Below are positions 9,201 to 17,785 of a DNA stretch of 64,000 nt, one piece after another. Made by a program: the position numbers and the translations under genes. Every line of letters begins with the position of its first letter. Positions within the stretch are counted from its first letter, which is position 1. The notes under the pieces are model-generated. The model had not been told where the DNA came from. It saw nothing but the letters and a program-made list of their open reading frames with translations, and made no database searches. Source of the stretch: Tetraselmis striata (taxonomy: Eukaryota; Chlorophyta; Chlorodendrophyceae; Chlorodendrales; Chlorodendraceae). The stretch lies in the NCBI GenBank assembly GCA_006384855.1, contig VCJN01003481.1, positions 26,022-90,021 of the forward strand. The letters are read 5' to 3'.

Positions 9201-10833
9201 AAATTTCAGGAAACTCGTCATACAACAAATGACGAATAGAATCCTTTTGCTCTGGTGTCATAGCATTGTCTAAATGCAGGTCAGGATCATCCTTTATAAC
9301 CGACATTTCAACGACATAGAATTCAGCCAAAGAATTATGCTTAGACGCACGAGCAGTTTTGCGCATCAACTTTTGTACCCTAGTGGAAGTAATCATGCTA
9401 CATGCAGGAGTACGACCCACTATTACAACAGGTACATGGGTTCCATCCATTAGAGTCATGATACGTTCCGTACCATACTTAATGGTAACTTGCGCTTCAT
9501 CAAGCCAAGTTAAACCCAATACAATGTCGGAGACTTTGAGCTCACGCAGTATATAAAATACTCGATTCTCAAATACATGTCCTCCAACAGACAGAGACAC
9601 AACAGTTGTATGGCAACATGAGACACGTTGACCATTAGCCAAACGGACAGGTGTTCTGGCTTTCAACTTTTGTATCTGCAAGTTGTTTCTGCGCACAAAG
9701 TCCTCAGATATAAAATCTAAAGATGCCGCATTATCAACCAGTGCATCCACAACGGCGTCATCGTTAATTGTCACATTGACTTTCAACAATGGCCTGGGGT
9801 CATCCCAACGAGTCAAAGAAGCAATCTGAGGCAAACTTTGCCTTTGCATACTCCAAAATGATGGATCAGTCACATTGACAGCATCACACTCATTTATAGA
9901 CTCAGATGCACGTTCACCAATACCAACGCTAGAATCCGCAACTTTTGCAGAGTCCACGTTAAAACTCACATTTGGACTTGTGACAGTTTTAGGTATAAAG
10001 TCATCAGGAAAAGCACAGTTAGCATCAACTAACCAAATGTTAACCCCATACTTTGGCGGTCTAACATCTTCCTGGACTGTGGCATTTTTATCAGACCACC
10101 TGGTGAACAAAGGTGTCTTTGCCGGGTATTGCTGCAATAGTTTCCAATGCTTTGTCAAAGCACTGAATCTATCAAATGCAGGCAATACAAACACTCCTAC
10201 AGTATGTTCTTTAGCCCTACTGCGGCATTGCTCAAAATGCCTCGCAATAGACTCAGTCATATGCCATGGAGGGTGAATAAACACACGTTCATTCGACAAG
10301 TCGCGCGATAATATCGAATCTTGTTCTGAACAGAACGGCAAGTTTCGATGGGTATTCAGACCCTCATTATCCGCACAGCCCTCCAGCGTAAACTGGAACA
10401 TCTCATGTAAGGGATCGAAGACTCTATCGACCAGTCGCCACTCGGCACTGACTGCAGTCTTTCTAGGCATACGACGCCTCAGAGCCTTTACGCGACGATG
10501 AGTCGAAACTTTCCGAGCACCCGTTACACAGGCTACTGGCAAAGTCGTACCAGACTCGCGTACACTATTCGAGTTCTCATCAGTAGGCGACTCAACATAG
10601 TCGTTACTACTCTCAGAGATGACGACATCGTCACTCGAACATGTACTCGTCACAGGTATATCGTCATTCAGACGTGCATTAGACAATAATGCGGATACCT
10701 CAGGTGCCAATGACATATCGGCAACAGTAACTTCGCAGTCATGCGACTCGACAGTTACTGGACAGCATGATGTAACACAAACATCACTTACATCCCTATC
10801 TACTGAGCTGTCAGCAGCAGAATAAGGGCACCC
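6208..10833 (-). CDS. pol: Chromovirus Pol: methyltransferase-like segment, protease, RT, RNase H, integrase, chromodomain
   Basis: The first ATG is at 10714-10716 (1502 residues from there), but the frame is open back to the gag TAG. Residues about 91-235 resemble a Dam-type N6-adenine methyltransferase (HPPW box at 148-151). The protease-like region has ALVDNAAS, so catalytic Asp328 is kept but the usual D(T/S)G is DNA. RT has THLDLA (Asp618) and YLDD (680-683). RNase H shows TDAS and SDHD. Integrase has the zinc-binding HX4H...CX2C (1058-1093) and a D,D35E core (Asp1125, Asp1185, Glu1221). A GPF module near 1362 is followed by a C-terminal chromodomain (about 1419-1475), which typically targets integration to histone marks. 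The order RT-RNase H-integrase identifies Ty3/gypsy. Expression probably depends on readthrough of the gag TAG. Confidence 0.92.
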   Translation of the reverse strand, partial: GCPYSAADSSVDRDVSDVCVTSCCPVTVESHDCEVTVADMSLAPEVSALLSNARLNDDIPVTSTCSSDDVVISESSNDYVESPTDENSNSVRESGTTLPVACVTGARKVSTHRRVKALRRRMPRKTAVSAEWRLVDRVFDPLHEMFQFTLEGCADNEGLNTHRNLPFCSEQDSILSRDLSNERVFIHPPWHMTESIARHFEQCRSRAKEHTVGVFVLPAFDRFSALTKHWKLLQQYPAKTPLFTRWSDKNATVQEDVRPPKYGVNIWLVDANCAFPDDFIPKTVTSPNVSFNVDSAKVADSSVGIGERASESINECDAVNVTDPSFWSMQRQSLPQIASLTRWDDPRPLLKVNVTINDDAVVDALVDNAASLDFISEDFVRRNNLQIQKLKARTPVRLANGQRVSCCHTTVVSLSVGGHVFENRVFYILRELKVSDIVLGLTWLDEAQVTIKYGTERIMTLMDGTHVPVVIVGRTPACSMITSTRVQKLMRKTARASKHNSLAEFYVVEMSVIKDDPDLHLDNAMTPEQKDSIRHLLYDEFPEILRPVNRPPVHRPWDHKIELTGKMKRQRLNRLSPAERAELDRQLKDAIAAGLVRPSQSEFGSPILFVKKADGSLRLCVDFRGLNEVTRKDMYPLPRIDETLDSLRNARCYTHLDLASGYWQVAIAEEDIHKTAFQTPDGLWEWTAMPFGLCNAPATFQRMMNDILRPFLRDFVVVYLDDICIYSDNYDDHIKHLRLVFEKLNEYNLRLQLKKCFFGMQSMDYLGYTVADGKLSVSEAKVAAVRDWPVPKTQSEVRSFVQFCNFYSKFIHHFSDLTAPLTDLLRKSKPVHVDWSPACQEAFETLRLRLISAPCLSIPSMGADATFTVATDASNVGLAAVLLQDQGGGPQPVSYWARKLNAAERGNTYSAYDLEALAVCESIKHWRCYLEGCCRFLVVSDHDTLRHLLRQPAERLNRRQVRYVRDLQPFVGSISLAYRKGKWNEADPLSRRPDFKPIGFGGLYWTGDVPDAAESLVSEHRPCTAVLSAVSASSLSLDDNILHLIKAGYAEDAFYSLWGGWKQSGHVVEHDGYFWRHGRLCIPTNRDIINKILYELHDSVGHRAYASTLARALDRFWWTRIRHDVKTYCEQCSVCRRVRARPQPPAPTQPLPVPPRPWHTVGLDFITELPESNGYNTMLVVCCHLSRQAHFIPTTVNVTGGQAAELFLKEVFRLHGIPRVIVSDRDPRFLSAFWQTLWRRLGTKLNMSSGQHPETDGLTERINAIVTELARAFCCFDGSNWVDQLPLMEFAYNSNKALGIEHAPFEVMYGFNPETPPDVLFGMRPTIAFSRDAQRRIQDMKEIHELVRSVLAVHKDELTVRPSVRQQRNSPIFNVGDRVSVDTRLHKVKGQPCKKLMDKQLGPFSIVEKIGGHSYRLKLPAGVKLHPVFHVNNLRPCPTAPLRPHVPLVVGTGDDSDDEYEIDKITSVKIGSMPGLRGTQLQFLVHFADESIAPVWHRLFDVKRTIALQDFMATPKWLDFVKSPEFVEHMHKYPARVPTAN

Positions 10834-10836
10834 CTA
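10834..10836 (-). promoter_or_regulatory. Leaky stop (TAG) between gag and pol in one frame
   Basis: Gag ends TAG, followed directly by GGG TGC CCT. The Pol frame is the same frame (10834 and 10714 differ by 120 bases) and there are no further stops between them. This is the arrangement seen where pol is made by stop-codon readthrough, as in gammaretroviruses, rather than by frameshifting. A mutated single-ORF element is the alternative. Confidence 0.55.
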
Positions 10837-12591
10837 TTTCATCTTAGGGCAGTCTTTCAGAAGGTGAGCCTCACCACACTTAAAGCATGTTTTAGCAGCC
10901 AGATGCTTAGCATACTTCTCAGGCTCATGCATTTTGACATGATTAAGATAATCTACTATCTTTCTGCCAGGTGTGGTGGTGTTATTACCCTTCTGCTTTC
11001 CGTCGCTGGACTTCTGCCTTTTGCCGTTGTTGGTGTGGCGTCCATTGGCTGCGACAGGTGGAGCATCATCTCCACGGTTGCGCTTGCTCATGTTGGCAGC
11101 CTTGGACTTCTTCCTGGAGTCATGTCCTCCATTGCCATTGCCAGCAGGATGTCCATTGGCCACAGGCTTAGCCGCATTGCCAAGCGCCTTGTTGCTCCCA
11201 ACCATCGCCGTTGTATACTGCTGTAGCTCAGCGAGTGTCGATGGTTGTCCAGCTCGCTTCTGGTCAGTCACAAACTTATGGGCAATCTCTTTAAGCTTAT
11301 TGTGACTCAATGCAGATGCAAACTTAAGGACCATGAACTCATCAGGAAAGGTTAGTCTGGTCCTTGCTAGGACATCGTTGAAGGTCTGCACAAAGTCCTT
11401 ATAATCCAACGGAGAGTCTTGGGGACCAGCAGACACCTGCTTGATGCCATCAAGCTCTATGCATGCATCATGCACTATGTCATGCATCAATGGTGAGTCT
11501 CTAACTGCCTTCACAAACTCTGCAGCGTTGGTAGGACGCAGCGAAGGAGGCTTGGAATCAAATCCCTGCCACCAACGCTGGAACTTGCCACTCAGAGTCT
11601 GCACGGCATATGCAAGACCAGATGCAGTTGTGGACTTCAGTCCCACAGTGCCAAGCAGCTCCGGTAGTCCAGTCAGCCATACATCTAGCTTGAGGACATC
11701 CTGGCCATCTTGCTTGGGCTGGGTTTGAGCAGACTTCCTCTGGGACTCAGTTAGTTGTGCATCACGCGTCTCATACCATGGTATGTCAGTGATTGTTATA
11801 TTGCTGAGGTCAGTTGCCATCGGATCTACAACTAGATAACGATGCACAGCATGCCAGATAGGGGACTCACAAGAGTCATACCTAAATGCGAATTGTTGAG
11901 GAAGCTCAGGGTATGAACGGTTCATCCAGAAACCATTCAACACAGACTTATAAATGGTTGCCCATGAATCACTTACCGCAGTATGAATCATGAACGGAGG
12001 GTACCACACAGTCGTCGGCACAGGCTTGCCTTGACTGTTCAATGCAATGCTCACGGAGTACGAATCCTCAGACTCCGGGTCTAGGGTGATACTCTCAGGG
12101 AAGGTGCGCGCGACGTCGGGTAATGCATCGCCGCCATCATCAGCATTTAGTTCTTCACCAGCTGCAGCCACCGGTGCTACTAAATGCGACATGACTAAGG
12201 CGTGCGATCTCTCTGGTGTGCGCATCTCCTTCGCTATCTGCTTCGCCGATAGCTTAGATGCATATAAGAAACAACGCATGCCCTCGATGTTGAGAATGTC
12301 AAACAATTCTAAATCATCTTCATCGACAAGCAAGCCAGTCTCTTCACGCAGTTTGCGCACCGCCGTGCCGCGCACAGACTTGTCAGACGCTATCGACTTT
12401 CCGACAGGTAAGAAGAGAGTCGATCTAGCGTTCGGTTCAGTCGTCAGAATCACTTGGCGTTCGACCGAGTGACCCTTACCGTAAGTCACCACCACGGCTG
12501 CACAAACCTTGGTAGTCGACAGGTCGACAGAACTTTCCTCGTTGAGCAGCAGCTCTCGGCTCTTGCCAGCAGAATTCATCGACTCGGACAT
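10834..12591 (-). CDS. gag: Chromovirus Gag with N-terminal Nudix-like domain
   Basis: The frame is 585 residues from the ATG at 12589-12591, 67 bases inside the primer-binding site. Residues about 28-125 match the Nudix hydrolase fold: a beta strand (VCAAVVVTYG), FLPVGKS, then TAVRKLREETGLLVD. This keeps the R-x-L-x-EE-x-G core (Glu83, Glu84) but has Asp for the first box Glu, Lys after the Arg, and one extra residue. The middle (about 300-470) is a helical retrotransposon Gag region. A basic linker leads to CFKCGEAHLLKDC near the C-terminus, a zinc knuckle with CX2CX3HX4C spacing, one residue shorter than canonical. It ends in ATG AAA TAG and the next 39 codons in the same frame are open into Pol. 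Gag would form the virus-like particle. Whether the Nudix part hydrolyses nucleotides is unknown. Confidence 0.85.
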   Translation of the reverse strand: MSESMNSAGKSRELLLNEESSVDLSTTKVCAAVVVTYGKGHSVERQVILTTEPNARSTLFLPVGKSIASDKSVRGTAVRKLREETGLLVDEDDLELFDILNIEGMRCFLYASKLSAKQIAKEMRTPERSHALVMSHLVAPVAAAGEELNADDGGDALPDVARTFPESITLDPESEDSYSVSIALNSQGKPVPTTVWYPPFMIHTAVSDSWATIYKSVLNGFWMNRSYPELPQQFAFRYDSCESPIWHAVHRYLVVDPMATDLSNITITDIPWYETRDAQLTESQRKSAQTQPKQDGQDVLKLDVWLTGLPELLGTVGLKSTTASGLAYAVQTLSGKFQRWWQGFDSKPPSLRPTNAAEFVKAVRDSPLMHDIVHDACIELDGIKQVSAGPQDSPLDYKDFVQTFNDVLARTRLTFPDEFMVLKFASALSHNKLKEIAHKFVTDQKRAGQPSTLAELQQYTTAMVGSNKALGNAAKPVANGHPAGNGNGGHDSRKKSKAANMSKRNRGDDAPPVAANGRHTNNGKRQKSSDGKQKGNNTTTPGRKIVDYLNHVKMHEPEKYAKHLAAKTCFKCGEAHLLKDCPKMK

Positions 12592-12657
12592 GTCGAACTG
12601 CTCAGTCGAGTTATCTCAGATAAAGCAGTGGAAGCTAGGATAAGGAGCGCAACAGTC

Positions 12658-12669
12658 GCTCCGAAACCA
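12658..12669 (-). other. tRNA primer-binding site
   Basis: Minus-strand TGGTTTCGGAGC starts one base after the 5' LTR. It matches TGGTATCAGAGC, the complement of the plant initiator tRNA-Met 3' end, at 10 of 12 positions. The tRNA identity is inferred. Confidence 0.6.
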
Positions 12670-12670
12670 G

Positions 12671-13188
12671 TGCGGCAGTCTCGGGTGCCTCACGCAGGTC
12701 AAGCAGACAAGGCTGTCGTAAACACACAGAAGGCAGCAGAAAGAGAAACAATGGTTACAACGTTGTCACCACCCGCCGCTATTTATGCGTATGGCTAGCT
12801 CACAGCTAGCCACCACCAAGCGGCACGCGCACTGCTAAGCGCGTCACCGTGAAGAGTCGTGCCTCGAAGTGTCGAACAGGAGGTCGTCGCTTAGAGACCT
12901 CCGCACATGTAGTTGACACATCAGTTTATACACAAGTATACAACTGATGTTCCAGAGGCAGGCACATTATACTTGTGCCCGCTACGGGTACGCACATGCG
13001 TATTATCCCGTAACTACTACTGAACAGTGTACCGGTACCAGTAGGACTCGTCTCATGATTCATCATCCACCAGTACTCGTATTGTGGCGCGTGACACACG
13101 CGCGCACACATACGATACATCAGGTACTCGTACATGAATGATGCTACGATCATACAGTACCCGTACAGAGTATGCCATTATTGTCACA
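12671..13188 (-). repeat. 5' LTR of the chromovirus
   Basis: On the minus strand it runs from TGTGACAATAATGG to ...GCCGCA. It contains the promoter by position. It is rich in GTAC palindromes (for example gtaccggtac near 13028) and in the motif actcgta. Confidence 0.85.
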
Positions 13189-13192
13189 GAGG

Positions 13193-13743
13193 TCACACGA
13201 GGCAACGAGGCGCTTGGTGGGGGCGGCCTCGGCACACATCTGGGTGGATGCATTCTTCTTCTCTCGCTCCAAGTGCAGCTTCAGCTCCAACAGTGAGTTG
13301 TGGCAACAACGCCTCTGTCTTGTATCGCCTCATCAGCGCCTTGCTGCTGCGGCGCCGCGCTCTCTCTTCCTCGTCACGAACAGCCAGCACAAAAATGTCC
13401 CCAAGACATAAGCGGGGGTCAACCAGCGTTGCCAGGCGGTCGGGTTCAAAAGTGTTGAATAAGGGCGCCATCATTTTGTTCACCTCACCCAGGATGGGGT
13501 CGATCATGGCATCGCTTTGTGTCTTCATATCACTGTTGAACATGTATGCATACCCACAGGTGTTGCTAAGATTCTTTTAGACAAGCAAAAGATCGGGCAG
13601 GAAAGGGTGGGGGCGTACTGCTCGTCACCATCGTCGTCCTCATCAGCTCTGCCGAGACAGGTGGCAGAGATGACCACAGATTGGTTGCGGATCTCAGTGT
13701 ATTTGGCCTCTAGCTTGGCGATGGAGTACAAGGCGTCGGACAT
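13193..13743 (-). pseudogene. hAT-type transposase remnant
   Basis: The minus frame 13193-13543 contains LATLVDPRLCLGDIF followed by a charged helix. This resembles the LATLLDPRFK region near the dimerisation domain of hAT transposases. An adjacent minus frame (13525-13743) has YSIAKLEAKYTEIRNQS and runs into the next remnant. No intact gene is visible. It begins directly at the right edge of the chromovirus, so it may have been cut by that insertion. Confidence 0.4.
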
Positions 13744-14368
13744 CAGCCAATGGGAACCGGTCCTCTGTGCCAGCTTGACGAGTTTCTAGAGGTGGGGTAG
13801 CACATCCTCAATGGCCGCTGCCACAGATCATTACGCGAGGGTGAGCTGCCGCTCTCGCAAGTTTGTGCAGGCGGTCTGCGGCATTGTGCCACACAGATGG
13901 TCCACCACAGCACGTGCCGGTCTGCGGCATAATGTTCCATGTGGTATTTCAGGGACGTGTTGCTGTGATCGGGCTTGTAATCAAGCATGTGCTTGGCCTT
14001 GGGGCCCAGCTTATCTTTAGGAATGGGGGGGGGGGGGCATACCGCGGCATCGGCGTCGTATTTCAAGTTTCTCACGAGCGTATCGGTGCGCTGTTTCAAA
14101 TGTTTTGGTTCCTCCTCGGTTGCTTGCTCATCGTCACCGTTAAGTTCTATCGGTGGTTTAGCGCTGGCACTGCCGGGCCGGGGCAAAGCGGACTGCGACG
14201 AGTCGCCAACGCTACGGCGGTTCGTATGGCGGGATGGGCCGGGGCGCGAGCATGGTGGCGGCGGCGGCATGCTTTCTTCGTTGCCGGCGGGCTGCATGTC
14301 GACTTCGGCCTCCGAAGCGCCGGCGTCTGGCTCGGCGGCCTCCGAGGCAACCTGCGCGGCTTTCATAG
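13743..14368 (-). pseudogene. BED-finger-like N-terminal part of a hAT element
   Basis: Minus-strand frame from MKAAQVASEA with a Pro/Ser-rich, acidic N-terminus, then a segment IPKDKLGPKAKHMLDYKPDHSN followed by TSLKYHMEHYA. The NTS-L-(x)HMxxH end is typical of BED zinc fingers, but the paired cysteines expected upstream are absent. Their place is taken by a proline run made by the mono-G tract at 14026-14037. This could have broken the reading frame. It fits as the N-terminal part of the hAT remnant next to it. Low-to-moderate certainty. Confidence 0.3.
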
Positions 14369-14903
14369 TCAGCTTGGGTGTGTGTGTGTGGGGGGGGGGG
14401 GGGGGGTTGTCGTGGCTGGGCGTAGGGTTGAGACTTGAGACTTGAGAGTGTAGTGCTGTGATCGTGCGCCGTCTACCTGGTGATGCTCTTTCCGTATTTC
14501 TTGGCGGCGGGCGCCAACCTGCGTTGCCGTCCCACCAAGGAATACAGCAAGTGCAAGATGACGCATTACAGCAACTGAAAACACCGTTCAACACATGCGC
14601 CATATACTATTGGCGCACCACCGTGTACTATATGCCGCATATGTGGGCATGGTACGGATGCAGCCACGTGCGACACCTGGGGCGATTATAGTACAATTTC
14701 TATGCGGATTCGGACATATCAGGGCGAATGGATTCTCTCGCTAGCCGCTATACTCAAAACTCGTACGTTTAGAGGGACTTCAAGTAGGGGGCATTCATGC
14801 CATTTTCGCTAGGTGTTCAGCCTGTACTGAATTCAGCTGAAGTCGGGACTTTAGCGTGAAGTGTCCTGAACTGAAGCCCCTTCAAGGCAACCCTAGCTCG
14901 GAC

Positions 14904-16257
14904 CCCTAGTGCCTCGGGCAAATATGTTGTATGGTATATATACAACACGAGTATACAACACGGCTCGCGTCGGCATCATTAACGGATTTTAATTACATAC
15001 TACTAATACTACGCGGGCCGCGCCCTAACAGAAGCGCCGCCCTCTAAGATGCTGTAGCTCGCTGAACCAGCATCACACCACCGGTTCCGGCCAGGGCACT
15101 GCGGAGGAGCAACCATCAGCCGCCAACCGACCGGGAAAGGAAGATCTTGAGGTACGGGGTTTGGGTATGGGGAGGGTTGCCCGGTGGCGGCCTAGTCCGT
15201 GCGGCGGTTGACGTGTAAACCGCGAGGTCCTGGGCGGTGCTGGGACGGTGCCGGGTCCAGCAGGCGACGCCGTTGCGCCTCTTGCTCGGCATGCACCGAG
15301 GTATGTCGCAGTCCGGGAACTTGTAGGACGTCCAACCCACCTTGTCATCGCCATCACGGCCCACAGTGCAGCGGGCTTGCTTGGTGGCGTTGTCGTTGCC
15401 GGAGCGTTTGCCGAGTTGTCGCAGTCGGACGGAACAGTGGCGGCGGCGAAACGCAACAGAGGGACGGCGATCGGACCAGCGTTGTTCGGCACAGGGACAC
15501 CAGGGACAGCCGGCGCCGTGACCATGGCACTTCCGGGGATGTCCTGGAACGTGAGGCCATGGGCATGGCGTAGCTTGCCTCGAGTTCGGGACGGGGCTGG
15601 TCGGCAGGGCTGACTGACCTGCGCCTGCGGGGCGCAGGTCAGTCGGCCGTTGTTGTGATATTTCAAAAACATTCGAATTCCGATTCAACATCCAGATGCG
15701 ATCGCACGGGCGCGCCGCCCACACGCGTCGACATAATCATCACATGCCGACGACATATCATCCAGGCAAGGTATTAGACGAGTGCTGGGTGGTATGGGAG
15801 TCATACCTGAGGCAGAGTGCCGGCGCCGGTGGATGGCAGCTTTAGCACGTTGAGGTCTCTGGGGACTCGGTGCCATGGTCCCACCTGATGCGGCATGTGT
15901 CGTTCACGACAGACTCCGCGACTTCTTCAAACTTCATAGCCCTCTGTTGGCGTAATCTGCCGGGGGCGGCAGGGGCTTGATACGGCCCAGGACGGGCGGC
16001 TACACGGCTCTTGAGCTGAATAGGTTGTCGCATGGCGAGCCGGTGGGTTGGGAATTGTGGCCGCTTTGCACTGCCCAATCAGCCGACCCGACCGGTCCCG
16101 GACCAACTTAAGTATCCTATTTGGGGCCCTCTGGACCTCCCCTGACGCCCTGGTGGTCATCATGCCAGTTTTGCCCGTAGTACTAGGCCCATACTTTCTG
16201 TTGTATATATACAACAAATGTTGTATATATACAACATATTTGCCCGAGGCACTAGGG
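14904..16257. mobile_element. 1.35-kb segment with 28-bp perfect terminal inverted repeats
   Basis: CCCTAGTGCCTCGGGCAAAT... at 14904-14931 is the exact reverse complement of 16230-16257. Just inside each end are TTGTATATATACAAC-type palindromes (14936-14947 region; 16201-16235, doubled). The interior is GC-rich, with open frames on both strands that match nothing I recognise. It looks like a non-autonomous DNA transposon. No target-site duplication was found at the ends as drawn. Confidence 0.6.
15612..15644. other. 14-bp stem hairpin
   Basis: gactgacctgcgcc (15612-15625) pairs with ggcgcaggtcagtc (15631-15644) around a 5-base loop, inside the TIR segment. No run of T follows, so it is not a bacterial-type terminator. 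Confidence 0.6.
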
Positions 16258-16391
16258 CATCCGGCGAGCCGGCCCTCCGAATCATCACCCCGCGGGCTGC
16301 GGCTGCTACGAGATCTCCTCCCCAAACGTCAGCATACCGCCTGCCACCCCCGTGAATGACACCTTCCCGCTGCCCGACGACAGTGAGAAGG

Positions 16392-16766
16392 ATGAGCGAC
16401 TCCCCGTCCGTTGACAACGAGGCGGGCGGAGGTTGCTGTGGTGTTGCGCCTGCTACGGGCCCCACGCCGACTCCAACAGAAAAGGGGAGGTCCCCCTCGC
16501 CAGATTCGGCGCCTGCTGATCTCGAGCAAGACCCCGCGGACGCCAGCCAGATCAAGAAGGGAGAGGCGCACGCCGCGGCGGGGCCGGATATGACTACAGT
16601 GGAGGCAATTTTGTATGCCCGTGCTGGAAACGTGCGGCATGTTCGAGCAGCCGAAAGGGAAGGCTGGCGTCCGACTTTGTGTCCCGGATACGGTGCCTCC
16701 GCTTCATCGAATACGAACGACGAGGAATGTCGTGCTGCGGCGAGGAATTTCGTGCTCGCGTCTTAG
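16392..16766 (+). CDS. Hypothetical acidic protein
   Basis: The ATG at 16392 opens a 124-residue frame. It has a Gly/Pro/Ser-rich low-complexity N-terminus and a helical segment (MTTVEAILYARAGNVRHVRA). It lies just outside the right TIR of the preceding element. No family recognised. It may be a chance frame in GC-rich DNA. Confidence 0.2.
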   Translation: MSDSPSVDNEAGGGCCGVAPATGPTPTPTEKGRSPSPDSAPADLEQDPADASQIKKGEAHAAAGPDMTTVEAILYARAGNVRHVRAAEREGWRPTLCPGYGASASSNTNDEECRAAARNFVLAS

Positions 16767-17785
16767 CGAAAGGTCGGGCGGCGAAGAGAGACATCGTGAC
16801 AAGCAACACGAGATATCAGTCGCTCTTATAGCCTAACGGCGACCGCGGCTACTCGAGGTGGATTGGCCGGGAGCCGACCAACGGAACATCGTGTGGGGTG
16901 GGCAGCCGAGTAGTCGCGCCGGCAATCCGTCAGCAAGAAATACTAAAATACTGTGCCGCCAATTTCGTCATCAGGGGGTATGAGTATTGTGGTATTTTCC
17001 GGCCTCAAGTACCAAAATACCAAAATACTACAATAATACTCGGTACCAAGTAGACCCGTTGCAGGAGTGTGGAATAGAGAGAGCCGTAAGGATCAATGGT
17101 AGTAGCTGCTACATTGTACAGCCCCGCGTACGCCGACCCACCGACCCGGGGTCCGGCGTCCGTCGACGGACGGGCAGCGAGGCGGACGGGCGACGGTCGT
17201 CCGGCGTCCGGGTCTGGTCCACGCGGCGGGCTCAACGCTTCGCGCCATGCCCGCCCCGTAGGCCTGACGAACGGCGACCACCGGCCCGACCGGCGGCGGC
17301 CGGGCGGGCGGTACCCGTACCGGTATAGGTAGTCAGCATGTAAGCGTGACATTATTTTTGGCCTGCGCAGAATTATGACGGAATCTATAGCGGAAACATT
17401 GTCTATCTATAGAATAATCTATGCGGAACCGTTCCGAAAGTCGGCGGTAGACACACTCACGCACGCAAGGACAGACTTAACTCGTAATTAACATGTTCTA
17501 AACGTGTTCATGGGTCTCCTCCTCAATCCGAACCGATCTTCGGCTACCGTGCTGCTCAGTGGTACGGGTTACTAGGCACCTACCTGTCGTTGCGCCTTTT
17601 TTTGCGCCCGTAGACATAAAAGCAGGCATAACAGCTGAGCCTACCATCTTCCAGTTTCGCTGCCTTACACGCAGCGATTAAGTATCTCGCAACTTGTTGC
17701 GAGCAAGGTCACCCCAGGTTGTTCAAGACCACACCCGGCTCGCCACCCGTGTGTGAAATTCTCATCCGTACGTCTGTGCGTTACC

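Larger units (their letters stand above)
5632..13188 (-). mobile_element. Full-length Ty3/gypsy chromovirus
   Basis: This is a complete LTR retrotransposon in minus orientation: 5' LTR 12671-13188, primer-binding site 12658-12669, gag 10834-12591, pol 6208-10833, polypurine-rich tract about 6160-6177, and 3' LTR 5632-6156. The LTRs are roughly 95-96% identical by eye, implying a moderately recent insertion. Both long frames are open apart from the gag TAG, so the copy could be active or a source for others. It landed inside the LINE-derived frame ending at 5631. The flanking five bases (gatcg and gaggt) do not match, so a target-site duplication is absent, which points to recombination between copies or a later rearrangement. 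Confidence 0.9.

Noticed and set aside
15612-15644. Rho-independent terminator
   Set aside because: There is no following T-run and the window is eukaryotic.
15116-15724. Two overlapping open frames of about 200 codons inside the TIR element as transposase
   Set aside because: No DDE/DDD motif, no zinc finger, heavy Pro/Arg/Ser content typical of GC-rich non-coding DNA.
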